The translations under genes were made by a program, and so were the position numbers. The notes under the pieces are model-generated. The model saw only the letters and a list, made by a program, of their open reading frames with translations, was not told the DNA's origin and did no database searches. A stretch of 64,000 nucleotides of DNA, from assembly GCF_004353525.1 (NCBI RefSeq), contig NZ_CP085524.1, positions 1,398,142 through 1,462,141 on the forward strand, given 5' to 3'. The stretch comes from Zhaonella formicivorans (lineage in GTDB: Bacteria; Bacillota; DUOV01; Zhaonellaceae). Below, piece after piece: positions 15,682 through 24,676 of the stretch. Positions within the stretch are counted from its first letter, which is position 1. The number at the start of each line of letters is the position of its first letter.

Positions 15682-17865
15682 TTGTCACTCAAAAAAATTT
15701 TCTTCGTTTTATTAAGCACTTTTTTTCTTCTGGCTTCTCCTGCCAGCGCTGAGGGGCCCGGAAAATTGGTTTTAATAATTGCCGATCACCTGAGCATCTA
15801 CGACCTGGCAAACTACCACTTGCCGAACATGCAACGAATCCTCAAAAGGGGTAGCGTTGCACTTTTAAACACCAATACCGCCGGTAAAATAATACCGGAA
15901 AATACTTATTTAACTATTGCCGCCGGGAGCCGCTCTTTGGGCTCCTCCTGGTCAGGACGGGCCTTCAACTACGCGGAGACCGGGGCAGCTTTTGCCACCG
16001 AGAAAAAGCCTCTGACCACTGCAGAGGTTTTACAAGGAATTGGAATACCTCAAATAAAAAGCGGCGAAATTAGCCATTTAGGCATTTATCAACTGCAAAA
16101 CACTGCCAGCAGGTTGAAATACTCAGTGGAAATCGGCGCCTTAGGAGAACTCTTGCAAACGACCGGCCTAACCACTTATATTTTGGGCAACGCCGATACT
16201 TATGCGGAGCCGCGGAGGTTTGCCGCCCTTTTAACAGTAAACCGGCAGGGGTTTGCCGGCAATGGCCAAATCGGCAGGGAAATCTTAACCAAGGACGACA
16301 CTTTCCCCTTTGGTTGGCGTACGGATTACGAGAAAATATATAGTTATTTTTCCAAAGCTTTACCCTATGCTGATTTTATAGTACTGGAAACCGGCGACCT
16401 ATCAAGGTTGGAAGAATATCAGCCCCTTATCTCCGCGGAAAATTTCAAGCAACAAAGAGAGCAAGCTTTGCGCCGTCTGGATTACCTGCTGGGCCGAGTT
16501 GCAAGCAGCCTGAAGCAGGACAGAGATCTGCTGATCTTGGCTTCACCCACACCCGGCAAAGAGGAACTGGCCAGGCACAACAATTTGACGCCGGTGATTA
16601 TGTACGGAAAAGGTGTACAGGCAGGCCTGTTGACTTCACCCAGTACGCGGCGCGAAGGGATAGTTGTAAACACAGACCTGGCTCCTACCATTGCCGCATT
16701 TTTCGGGCTGAATACCCCTGCTGCTTTTGTGGGCAGGCCCGTTATAAGCCACAGTTCGGAGAATAACCTCAACTTTTTGCTCAGGCTGAATACCAGGCTG
16801 ATAGAAATTTACAACCACCGACCGGTTATCTTAAAGAGCCATATAGTCATGCAGATCCTCTTTATCTTGAGTGCTATTGCCTTGCTGATCCTGACCACTA
16901 AAGAGTTAATTACCAGGATTATCAGTTTTTTTGTTTTTTATTTTCTGATAAGTACCCTGCTCTTAATTTTTTTCGGCTATTTTCAAACAGCCCGCCCAGC
17001 TTTATCGCTGGTAATTTTCCTTGGCCTTGGACTTGCTGTTTCAGCCCTGGTATATGCGCTGCCTTTTAACGGGTTGAAAAAGATCCAGGCCGTTGCCCTG
17101 TTGACCTCATTAGTCCTGCTGTTTGATCTGCTCTTTAAGCTGGGGATAATGCAAAATTCTCCGTTAGGTTACGACCCCATTATCGGAGCCAGATATTACG
17201 GTCTGGGGAATGAACTGGCCGGGGTACTGATCGGTTCCACGCTTTTAAGCGCTTCCCTCTTTTGGCAAGAGAACAGGGGTTATCTCCGGTTGCTGGGTGC
17301 AGCTTATCTTATTCTTACAGCAGCAGCCATCTTTTTACCCCAGTACGGGGCCGATGTAGGCGGACTGATCACTGCGACGCTCTCCTTTGGCTATCTGCTC
17401 TTAAACCTGAAGCAGAAAAAATCGCCAGCTAGACTGGCGCTGATTTTACCCTTGGCTGCGGCCCTTTTGCTTTTTGCCGTGGCGGCAGCTGATTTTTACT
17501 TGAACAAAAACGACTACACCCATATGGCCTTAACCGTCAGCACCATTAAACAGGAAGGGTTAAATGAAGCTTTCAACATCATCAGCAGAAAAGTTAATAT
17601 GAATATCAAACTCCTGAACTATTCCATCTGGACAAAAGCTTTGCTCAGCTTTCTCCTGGCTTTTGCCATCCTGCTGGCTTGGCCCAAAGGCTTCGTGCTG
17701 CGCTTAAAAACCCATAACCCTATCCTTTACCAAGCCTTTGCTGCCATTTTGATTGCCAGCATAGTAGGGCTATTAGTGAACGATTCGGGAATCATCCAGG
17801 CCGCAACTACTTTTATTTATTTGATTTTTCCCCTGTTATACCTGGCCAAAAACGAAACAACATAA
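15682..17865 (+). CDS. Alkaline-phosphatase-superfamily ectodomain fused to polytopic membrane domain
   Basis: A ~727-residue protein. An N-terminal signal/anchor (LFFVL-type, ending SPASA) is followed by an extracytoplasmic alpha/beta domain (~25-345). Its motifs fit the alkaline phosphatase/sulfatase/PgmI fold: GKLVLIIADHLSIYDL, ENTYLTIAAGSRS, then the late VVNTDLAPTIAAFFG signature. Residues ~375-727 form about ten membrane helices with a GARYYGLGNELAG loop. The frame opens at GTG 15673, but that codon lies inside the AAGGTGG ribosome site, so TTG 15682 is preferred. It is transcribed divergently from the SLH gene. Substrate unknown; a role in envelope polymer modification is speculative. 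Confidence 0.75.
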   Translation: MSLKKIFFVLLSTFFLLASPASAEGPGKLVLIIADHLSIYDLANYHLPNMQRILKRGSVALLNTNTAGKIIPENTYLTIAAGSRSLGSSWSGRAFNYAETGAAFATEKKPLTTAEVLQGIGIPQIKSGEISHLGIYQLQNTASRLKYSVEIGALGELLQTTGLTTYILGNADTYAEPRRFAALLTVNRQGFAGNGQIGREILTKDDTFPFGWRTDYEKIYSYFSKALPYADFIVLETGDLSRLEEYQPLISAENFKQQREQALRRLDYLLGRVASSLKQDRDLLILASPTPGKEELARHNNLTPVIMYGKGVQAGLLTSPSTRREGIVVNTDLAPTIAAFFGLNTPAAFVGRPVISHSSENNLNFLLRLNTRLIEIYNHRPVILKSHIVMQILFILSAIALLILTTKELITRIISFFVFYFLISTLLLIFFGYFQTARPALSLVIFLGLGLAVSALVYALPFNGLKKIQAVALLTSLVLLFDLLFKLGIMQNSPLGYDPIIGARYYGLGNELAGVLIGSTLLSASLFWQENRGYLRLLGAAYLILTAAAIFLPQYGADVGGLITATLSFGYLLLNLKQKKSPARLALILPLAAALLLFAVAAADFYLNKNDYTHMALTVSTIKQEGLNEAFNIISRKVNMNIKLLNYSIWTKALLSFLLAFAILLAWPKGFVLRLKTHNPILYQAFAAILIASIVGLLVNDSGIIQAATTFIYLIFPLLYLAKNETT

Positions 17866-17893
17866 AAAAACATCCCCGGGGCTGCCGGGGATG
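17864..17893 (-). terminator. Terminator after the TRAP transporter operon
   Basis: Stem CATCCCCGG / CCGGGGATG with a T-run on the minus strand, 13 bases after the dctM stop. The plus-strand gene ends at its edge and may use the same hairpin. Confidence 0.85.
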
Positions 17894-17906
17894 TCTACCA
17901 TAGCAC

Positions 17907-19193
17907 CTAAACAGTGGGACCATAAACCATCCGAGGGATTATCAGCGAAACATCGGGTAAATAAGTTATTAGCAACAGTGCCACCAAGCTGATTAGAACA
18001 AATGGCATTACTCCCTTAATTATATTTACCATGCTCTCACCTGTTGCCGGCTGGGCCACGAAGAGGTTGAGGCCAAAAGGCGGAGTAAACATGCCAATGG
18101 CTGCGTTGGCTACCATGATTACACCCAAGTGGACAGGGTTGATCCCCAGTTGCATGGCGATGGGATAAACAAGAGGTGCAATAATGATAATAGCTGAAGA
18201 ACCATCGATAAACATTCCGGCAATGACCAAGATGATGTTGATCATCATCAAAAAGGCTACCGGGCCGAAGTTGCTGTCGATAATGAATTGGGCCAGGCTT
18301 TGCGGGACTTGACCTACCGTTAAAATCCAGCCAAAAACCGAAGCTGCAGCCAGCAGAATCATGACCTGGGCAGTAGCCTCAGCGGAAATTATACAAGTCT
18401 TAAACAGTGACTTCAGATCCATCTCCTTGTAAATAAACATGCTGACAAAAATAGCATAAACGGCAGCAATACCCGAAGCTTCAGTAGGAGTAAAGATTCC
18501 CAAATAAATTCCGCCCATGATAATTGCAGGAATTCCCAGCGCCCAGCTGGCCTCTTTGGTAGCTCTCCATTTTTCAGCATAACTTGCTTTTTTATCCACA
18601 GGCACCCCGGCTTTGCGGGCATACCAATAGCAATAGAGAAGGTAAACAATGCCGTATAAGATACCGGCTCCCAAGCCAGCCATAAACAAGGCTCCTACAG
18701 ATACGCCCGTCACAGCGCCGTAAATAATAGCACTTATGCTGGGAGGAATCAGCAAGGCCACGGAACCGCTGGCAGTGATCAATCCAACCGAAAACCCCCC
18801 GCCATATTGTTTTTCCTTTAAAGCAGGATACATCAAGCCACCAATGGCTACCACAGTAGCCGGTGAAGAGCCTGAAACAGCCCCGAAAAACATACATGCC
18901 ACTTCAGTAGTCAACGCCAAACCGCCTTTTAAACCGCCAACTAACGTATAGGCCCAGTTAAGAATCCTTCTGGCAATCCCGCCTACTTTCATTACATTGG
19001 CACCTAAAATGAAGAAAGGGATAGACATCAGGGCAAATTTGTCAATGCCGCCGAACATCCTCTGGGCTACCACTGTTAACGGCATGTCAGTATACAACAC
19101 GAATGCCAATAATGCCGACAAGCTTAGCGATATAAACACCGGCGAACTTAAAAACAACAGGGCAAAAAGCAAAATAAACAGTACAGTAATCAA
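17907..19193 (-). CDS. dctM: TRAP transporter large permease (DctM type)
   Basis: The 12-helix transport subunit of a tripartite ATP-independent periplasmic transporter, which imports organic acids or similar solutes using the ion gradient. Family hallmarks are present: FILGANVMKVGGIARRILNWA, the GAVSGSSPATVVAIGG loop and GMFIDGSSAIIIIAPLV. Length 428 is typical. The TTG start follows GGGGGTGG. It is 14 bases after dctQ, and dctP-dctQ-dctM follows the molybdenum hydroxylase genes on the same strand, so the solute is probably the substrate of that island. Confidence 0.93.
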   Translation of the reverse strand: MITVLFILLFALLFLSSPVFISLSLSALLAFVLYTDMPLTVVAQRMFGGIDKFALMSIPFFILGANVMKVGGIARRILNWAYTLVGGLKGGLALTTEVACMFFGAVSGSSPATVVAIGGLMYPALKEKQYGGGFSVGLITASGSVALLIPPSISAIIYGAVTGVSVGALFMAGLGAGILYGIVYLLYCYWYARKAGVPVDKKASYAEKWRATKEASWALGIPAIIMGGIYLGIFTPTEASGIAAVYAIFVSMFIYKEMDLKSLFKTCIISAEATAQVMILLAAASVFGWILTVGQVPQSLAQFIIDSNFGPVAFLMMINIILVIAGMFIDGSSAIIIIAPLVYPIAMQLGINPVHLGVIMVANAAIGMFTPPFGLNLFVAQPATGESMVNIIKGVMPFVLISLVALLLITYLPDVSLIIPRMVYGPTV

Positions 19194-19207
19194 GGCATAG
19201 CCACCCC

Positions 19208-19732
19208 CTACAGCCTGGACATATCTACGGAGCCGTCTTCAACAACCATGTCAACCCCGAAGGATTTGTCGGTTAAAATTGCATAAGCTGCTGCCACAAA
19301 CCTGATAGTCATCAAAGCGCTGCCCAGAGGCATGGCTATATAGACAATCCACATGGGCATCATCATGGCCGGGCTTTTTTGCGCTGTCTCAATAACCAGC
19401 TGGGTTGAGGCCCAACCGAAATAGGTAATAACAGCTGTAAAAAAAGCAGCACTTAACTGGGCAAGGGCCATTAAAACTTTTTTTACAGGTCTGGGTGCCA
19501 TTTGCACAAAAATATCAATGCCCACATGCATCTTGTTCCTGGCGCACATACTTCCACCAAAAAATGTAACCCAGACAATAGCATAGCGGATTGCTTCTTC
19601 AGCCCAAGTGGTTGAACTTTTAAAGACATAACGCAGCACCACGTTGACAAACAGCACTGCAGTTGCAGATAGGAGGAGCGCCCCGTTTACGGTTTCTTCA
19701 ATTGCTGTTAAAACTTTATCGAGCTTGGACAT
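19208..19732 (-). CDS. dctQ: TRAP transporter small permease (DctQ type)
   Basis: A 174-residue membrane protein with four helices and the DctQ signature region (WAEEAIRYAIVWVTFFGGSMCARNKMHVGIDIF, residues ~40-70). It pairs with DctM in the membrane. The start ATG has AGGAGG upstream. The C-terminal ~20 residues are acidic and cytoplasmic. Confidence 0.92.
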   Translation of the reverse strand: MSKLDKVLTAIEETVNGALLLSATAVLFVNVVLRYVFKSSTTWAEEAIRYAIVWVTFFGGSMCARNKMHVGIDIFVQMAPRPVKKVLMALAQLSAAFFTAVITYFGWASTQLVIETAQKSPAMMMPMWIVYIAMPLGSALMTIRFVAAAYAILTDKSFGVDMVVEDGSVDMSRL

Positions 19733-19781
19733 CCCTGTTTCCTCCTTCTAATGGATACATACTCCTACAGCATTGTTATTT

Positions 19782-19825
19782 GGGGACATATCCCAGCATC
19801 TTAGATGCAAAGGAGATATGTCCCC
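19782..19825 (-). other. Intercistronic stem-loop between dctP and dctQ
   Basis: An 11-bp stem (GGGGACATATC / GATATGTCCCC) encloses a second small hairpin (GCATCTTAGATGC). It lacks a T-run, so a role in partial termination or 3'-end protection of the more abundant dctP message is more likely than full termination. Confidence 0.6.
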
Positions 19826-19871
19826 CGGCCTTGGATAAAAAGATCGAAAGAACCTGCTATATACTGCAGTC

Positions 19872-20930
19872 TTACTTGTTCTCTTCAATAAACTTTAAAG
19901 TTTTGTCCAGCAACTCGGCGCCAATTACGTTTCTGAATTCATCGTAAACAGGCTGGCTGGCTTTCCGGAAAGCTTCTCTTTCCTCCGGTGAGAGTACTAT
20001 GACCTCGGTGCCAAAGGCTTTGATATTTTTCAAATAACCTTCGTTTGCTTCTTGCATTAAGCCTTTGTGATATTGGGCCACTTCTTTACCGGTATCAACT
20101 ATAACTTTTTGCAGTTCCGGGGACAACCCGTCAAACCACTTCTTGCTTACAGTCAAAATGTAGGATAAATAAGCATGGTCACCCATGATCATATATTTTT
20201 GAACTTCATAGAACTTCATGTCGTGGATGCTGAGCAAGGGGTTTTCCTGCCCGTCTACAACCTTCTGTTGTAAAGAGTTATACACTTCAGCGAAGTCTAT
20301 GGGTACCGGGTTGGCCCCCCAGGCTTTATACTGAGCCATAATTACCGGGGCTTCCATGGTACGGATCTTCATACCTTTAAAATCTTCAGGTTTGCGGATA
20401 GGTTTGTTATTGGTAAATGCTTTAAAGCCTTCTGCATAAAATGCAATACCTTTGATGCCGATGTTTTCTAGGCCGCTCATGATTTCCTGACCGATTTCCC
20501 CGTCCAGCACTTTCCAGAGCACTTCTTCATTGGGGAACAGGAAAGGCAAGTCAACTAAAGTCAGCCTTTGGTCGAAACCACCGAATTTTGCAGTTGGCAG
20601 TAAGGTTGCTTCGATGGTACCCATTTGCAAGCCTTCAATCATTTCCCTGGAACTGCCCAACTGTTGAGCCGGGTAAATTTGCACTTCAATTTGTCCGTTG
20701 GACCTTGCTTCCACCAACTCTTTAAATTTCTCTGCCGACTTCTGGAAAGGAGAACTGGTCATGTGGTCATGGCCAAGTTTCAAGACGATTTTCTTCGGAG
20801 CAGCATTATCATTTCCCTGGTTTTTCTCAGCGTCTGAGCTCTGTTGTCCACCGCCACAACCGGCAAGGATAGCAAGGGCAAAAATACACAACACTAAAAC
20901 AGACATTTTTTTGTACCAGGCTTTCTTCAC
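19872..20930 (-). CDS. dctP: TRAP transporter solute-binding protein (DctP family)
   Basis: A 352-residue extracytoplasmic receptor anchored as a lipoprotein (lipobox LAGC at residues ~21-24, then GGGQQSSDAEKNQG). It shows the DctP signature: LGHDHMTSSPFQKSAEKFKELVEARSNGQIEV, the KFGGFDQRLTLVDLPFLF segment and the Arg in GMKIRTMEAPV that normally holds a substrate carboxylate (R~190). This supports a carboxylate-bearing ligand. The GTG start follows GAGGAGG. The gene lies 97 bases downstream of the Mo-hydroxylase operon and is probably transcribed with it. Confidence 0.93.
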   Translation of the reverse strand: MKKAWYKKMSVLVLCIFALAILAGCGGGQQSSDAEKNQGNDNAAPKKIVLKLGHDHMTSSPFQKSAEKFKELVEARSNGQIEVQIYPAQQLGSSREMIEGLQMGTIEATLLPTAKFGGFDQRLTLVDLPFLFPNEEVLWKVLDGEIGQEIMSGLENIGIKGIAFYAEGFKAFTNNKPIRKPEDFKGMKIRTMEAPVIMAQYKAWGANPVPIDFAEVYNSLQQKVVDGQENPLLSIHDMKFYEVQKYMIMGDHAYLSYILTVSKKWFDGLSPELQKVIVDTGKEVAQYHKGLMQEANEGYLKNIKAFGTEVIVLSPEEREAFRKASQPVYDEFRNVIGAELLDKTLKFIEENK

Positions 20931-21026
20931 TTTAAAAACCTCCTCAAAAATTTATATACTGGGAGCCTGCGAAAAATCAATTTTAAATTTATCTCACCCC
21001 CTAGCCTAAACGTGAAAATATGTTTG

Positions 21027-22016
21027 TTATTTATCTTTAGCAACAAGCTCAGCCAAAATCTTCTCGGGAGTTACAGGCAAACTGGTGATTCTAACGCCTA
21101 CCGCGTCATAAATGGCATTGATTATGGCCACAGCCGTAGGAATAATTGCCCCTTCTCCCACTCCTTTGGCGCCGAAAGGACCTTGCGGTTCCAAATCCTC
21201 TACAATAATTGGTATAACTTTCGGCATGTCCAGGCTGGTAGGAATCAGGTATTCAGCAAATGTGGGAGTCATTGTCTTCCCACTATTTAAAATGACTTCT
21301 TCCATAATGGCGTAGCCAAGCCCCTGGGCAACCGCTCCTTCGATCTGTCCCTCCACCAGCTGCGGGTTGATCGCCCGACCGCAGTCATGGGCAGCCACCA
21401 CCTGCAGCACTTTTACTTCACCTGTTTCCGTATCAACTTCCACATCAGCTACCTGGGTCGCATAGATATAGGTGGAATAGGCATCTCCCTGGTTGGTTTC
21501 AGGATCCACGTCTCGAGTCGTATTATCATGCCAACCGAGCCCTACAAAAGGCTTGCCCCGTTTATGGGCTTCCATGGCTACGGTGGCAAAAGGCAGGCAT
21601 TTGTCCGCCTCAATCCTGGAATAAATCTTCTGCTCCCCGACAATTAATTCTTCGGTCGTACAATTTAGAATTTCCGCTGCCAAATTGATCATGTGTTTTT
21701 TCGCTTCCATTGCAGCTTTTTTAACTGCATTGCCGGAAACGTAGGTTTGCCTGCTGGCTGTAGTTGGCCCGGCATCGGGAGTTACACCTGAATCAGCGCT
21801 GATTATTCTTACCCAGCTAAAAGGTATACCCAGTTCTTCGGCGACTATTTGACAGAGCACCGTATCCGAGCCCTGACCAATTTCGCAGCATCCGCTCAGA
21901 ATGGTAACAGTACCGTCGTCAGCAATTTCCACATAGGCCGCTGCATGGTCCGGGCGGTTAAAGCCAAAGCCAACACCGTAAAGGTTGCAACCTATGCCCC
22001 TGCCCCTCTTCTTCAC
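21027..22016 (-). CDS. Molybdenum hydroxylase, C-terminal half of Mo-binding subunit (NdhM-like)
   Basis: Corresponds to the C-terminal half of the xanthine dehydrogenase-type molybdopterin subunit. It carries the cofactor-binding EIGQGSDTVLCQIVAEELG and the active-site glutamate in FGAKGVGEGAIIPTA near residue ~290. The GTG start is only 4 bases inside the end of the preceding half and has a strong AAGGAGGT eight bases upstream, so it is a separately translated polypeptide (329 residues), not a sequencing frameshift. The known precedent for a two-chain Mo subunit is nicotinate dehydrogenase of Eubacterium barkeri (NdhL plus NdhM), whose chain sizes match. The substrate here is unproven. Confidence 0.88.
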   Translation of the reverse strand: MKKRGRGIGCNLYGVGFGFNRPDHAAAYVEIADDGTVTILSGCCEIGQGSDTVLCQIVAEELGIPFSWVRIISADSGVTPDAGPTTASRQTYVSGNAVKKAAMEAKKHMINLAAEILNCTTEELIVGEQKIYSRIEADKCLPFATVAMEAHKRGKPFVGLGWHDNTTRDVDPETNQGDAYSTYIYATQVADVEVDTETGEVKVLQVVAAHDCGRAINPQLVEGQIEGAVAQGLGYAIMEEVILNSGKTMTPTFAEYLIPTSLDMPKVIPIIVEDLEPQGPFGAKGVGEGAIIPTAVAIINAIYDAVGVRITSLPVTPEKILAELVAKDK

Positions 22017-23287
22017 CGGTCTGCACCTCCTTGCTTATCAAGATACTCTTTAGCTTTGACCAGCGTTTCATAAATCCCAACGCTGGAATCAAACACCTGA
22101 CCGGTGGCGGTGCTAAGGCCTGGCCGCAATGCATTGAGCATCCTGATTTCCCATGGGGAAATTCCTAATTTTTCCGCCAACATATCCATTTGCGATTCAT
22201 GGGCGAAGGCTGCCTGCAGAATACCAAAACCCCGGTAAGGACCGCAGATAGTATTATTTGTATAGACCGCATAAGTATCTATGCTGATGTGTGGAATATA
22301 GTAGGGACCTGCCAAATGCAGTCCAGTCTTTTTAGTGATAAAGTGCCCAATAGAACAATAGGCCCCTTTATCACTGTAGACTTTGCCTTCCAATGCCACC
22401 AGTTTCCCGTCCTTGGTGGCGCCGGTACGGCACCAAATTGTCATCGGATGCCTTTTGGTCGAGGAGATCATGGACTCTTCCCTGCTCCAGGTCACCCTCA
22501 CCGGTCTTCCGGTTTTTAAAGCCAGCAAACCGGCCTGAATTTCCGTGGTAATATCATCTTTACCCCCAAAAGCACCGCCGGTTACAGCCTGAATAACCCG
22601 CACTTTGTTAACCGGCAAACCTAAAACAGGGGCAATCTGTCTTCTGTCGCGAAAAACATATTGGGTAGACGTCCAGATAGTCACGTTTCCGTTGGAATCC
22701 ACTGCAGCCAGTGAAGTTTCAGGCTCCATATAAGCATGTTCAGCCCGTTGAGTCTGGTAAGTATTTTCCACTATGACATCAGCCAGGGCAAACCCTTCTG
22801 CAATGTTACCCTTGCGCACTTTGGTATGCTGCAGCAAATTGGTGCCTAATTCTTCGTGTACTAAGGGAGCATCCTCAGCCAGACCTTCCTGGGCAGAAAA
22901 GACGCCGGGAAGTTCCTCGTAAGTTACCTTAATAGTCCTAATGGCTTCCTCTGCTATCTCCAAACTTTCTGCAGCAACCAATGCAACAGCGTCTCCTCGC
23001 ATCCGTACTTTGGATTCTGCCAAAACCGGCTGGTCTTGAATTGCTAAACCGAACTTATTTACTCCCGGGATATCCTTGGCTGTTAAAACGGCACGTACAC
23101 CGGGAATTTTTTCGGCTGCAGCAGTATCAATTGCGATAATTTTGGCATGGGCATAAGCGCTGCGCAGGGCTTTACCAAAGAGCATGCCAGGCATTTCAAT
23201 ATCCCCGGTATATACTGCCTTCCCGGTAGCCTTGGCAATGCCGTCAACTCTTGGCACTGACTGACCAACTACATTGAATTCCGGCAT
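22013..23287 (-). CDS. Molybdenum hydroxylase, N-terminal half of Mo-binding subunit (NdhL-like)
   Basis: The N-terminal half of an xdhA/coxL-type subunit (424 residues), starting ATG 23285-23287 behind AAGGAGGG. The first domain begins VGQSVPRVDGIAKATGKAVYTGDI. The Mo-cofactor region has AVTGGAFGGKDDITTE (~residue 240) and CGPYRGFGILQAAFAHE (~350). It ends with a normal stop right where the second half starts (ATGA-type overlap). Together with the FAD and 2Fe-2S genes upstream it completes a four-chain molybdenum hydroxylase that would insert an oxygen from water into a substrate C-H bond. Confidence 0.9.
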   Translation of the reverse strand: MPEFNVVGQSVPRVDGIAKATGKAVYTGDIEMPGMLFGKALRSAYAHAKIIAIDTAAAEKIPGVRAVLTAKDIPGVNKFGLAIQDQPVLAESKVRMRGDAVALVAAESLEIAEEAIRTIKVTYEELPGVFSAQEGLAEDAPLVHEELGTNLLQHTKVRKGNIAEGFALADVIVENTYQTQRAEHAYMEPETSLAAVDSNGNVTIWTSTQYVFRDRRQIAPVLGLPVNKVRVIQAVTGGAFGGKDDITTEIQAGLLALKTGRPVRVTWSREESMISSTKRHPMTIWCRTGATKDGKLVALEGKVYSDKGAYCSIGHFITKKTGLHLAGPYYIPHISIDTYAVYTNNTICGPYRGFGILQAAFAHESQMDMLAEKLGISPWEIRMLNALRPGLSTATGQVFDSSVGIYETLVKAKEYLDKQGGADR

Positions 23288-23288
23288 T

Positions 23289-23786
23289 TTATTCTCCCTC
23301 CTTCCTCGCTGCACTTTCTACCATTATTTTGCTGGCTTTTTGAACGGCAGCAATTATTTTTTGATAGCCGGTACAGCGGCAAAGGTTCCCGGATATGCCC
23401 AGGCGAATTTCCTCCAAAGACGGTTCAGGATTGCTGTCTAAAAGAGCTTTGGCAGATAAAATCATACCAGGAGTGCAAAATCCGCACTGGATCGCCCCTT
23501 CCTCCACAAAAGCTTGTTGCAACGGGTGAAGATTTTCCGGACTGCCTAATCCCTCAATAGTAACCAGTTCCTTGCCTTCTGCCTGCACTGCCAAAACCAG
23601 GCAGGAGTTAACCGCTTTGCCGTCCAGCAGTACGGTACAGGCTCCACAGTCACCTTCGCCGCACCCTTCTTTGGTGCCCTTCAAACCTAATACTTCTCTG
23701 ATTAAGTAGAGCAAGTTTTTGTCCTCTTCAACCCGCACAGTAGTTTGCTTACCGTTAACTGTTAAGGCCAATTCCACCAGAGCCAT
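23289..23786 (-). CDS. Molybdenum hydroxylase 2Fe-2S subunit
   Basis: A 165-residue CoxS/XdhC-type iron-sulfur subunit with two 2Fe-2S clusters. The N-terminal ferredoxin-like cluster has GCGEGDCGACTVLLDG and a later Cys in NSCLV; the C-terminal four-helix cluster has CGFCTPGM and CRCTGY. It carries electrons from the molybdenum centre to FAD. Start ATG follows AGGAGG. It lies 3 bases after the FAD gene and 1 base before the first Mo half. Confidence 0.95.
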   Translation of the reverse strand: MALVELALTVNGKQTTVRVEEDKNLLYLIREVLGLKGTKEGCGEGDCGACTVLLDGKAVNSCLVLAVQAEGKELVTIEGLGSPENLHPLQQAFVEEGAIQCGFCTPGMILSAKALLDSNPEPSLEEIRLGISGNLCRCTGYQKIIAAVQKASKIMVESAARKEGE

Positions 23787-23788
23787 TT

Positions 23789-24649
23789 TTATTCCTCCTC
23801 CACTCGGGCCAAAGTCTGTAACGCCCGCTTCACAAGCACTTTGGCCAGGTGCCTGCGATGCCCGGCCTCAGCCCTGATGTCGCTGATCGGAGAAATGTCA
23901 CCTTCAACAAGCTCCTGGGCTTTAAGAATAACAGCTTCATCTATTTTCTTTCCTAATAAAAAAGCTTCAACCTGCTTTGCCCTTACCGGGGTAGGCGCCA
24001 CAGCTCCAAGGGCGATACCCACATTGACGCATTTTCCTTCTGAGTCTGATTCCAGACAGGCGGCAAGGTTAATCAGTGAGATCGCCATAGCATTCCTTTT
24101 TCCGATTTTATAAAAAACTGACTTGGCAGCAGGATTAGTCTTGATGGTAACTTTGCTGACAAGTTCAAAAGGCTCCAACACTGTTTTGCCTGGCCCGGCA
24201 AAAAACTTGTCTGCTGCCACTTCCCTGTGCCCGCTCACACTGACCAGAGTCAACACCGCTCCCAGGGCCAAGAGCGGGGTAGCAGTATCGGCGGCCGGGG
24301 AAGCGCTCTGCAGGTTCCCCGCCAAAGTACCCCTGTTTCTGATTTGCGGGCCGCCAACCATCCCTGCGGCAGTACGCAGTCCAGCAAAAGGACCGTCCAA
24401 AAGGGAGTTGGAAGCCAACTGGGCATGAGTAACCAGGGAGCCAATTTCCAGCACACCGTTATTCAATTTTATTTCTTTCCACTCATCAAGCCGGGATAAA
24501 TCAACCAATGCTTTAGGCCTAATTTTAGCGCGATGCAGGTCTACAAGCACGTTTGTTCCCCCGGCTACCGGCAATAATTCCCCTTGGTTTGTTTTCAGCA
24601 TTTCCAATGCTTCGCTGGAATTCCGGGGAGTTAAAGTTTTAAAACGCAT
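23789..24649 (-). CDS. Molybdenum hydroxylase FAD-binding subunit
   Basis: A CoxM/XdhB-type flavin subunit. The FAD-binding motifs are visible: LLPVAGGTNVLVDLHR near residue 27 and QIRNRGTLAGNLQSASPAADT near 105. A CO dehydrogenase flavoprotein C-terminal domain follows. An ATG at 24647-24649 behind AGGAGAGGG is preferred over the GTG two codons earlier. It is the first of the four hydroxylase genes, 28 bases after the amidohydrolase-type gene. Confidence 0.93.
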   Translation of the reverse strand: MRFKTLTPRNSSEALEMLKTNQGELLPVAGGTNVLVDLHRAKIRPKALVDLSRLDEWKEIKLNNGVLEIGSLVTHAQLASNSLLDGPFAGLRTAAGMVGGPQIRNRGTLAGNLQSASPAADTATPLLALGAVLTLVSVSGHREVAADKFFAGPGKTVLEPFELVSKVTIKTNPAAKSVFYKIGKRNAMAISLINLAACLESDSEGKCVNVGIALGAVAPTPVRAKQVEAFLLGKKIDEAVILKAQELVEGDISPISDIRAEAGHRRHLAKVLVKRALQTLARVEEE

Positions 24650-24676
24650 TTTCACTCCCTCTCCTTTTCCTTTGAA

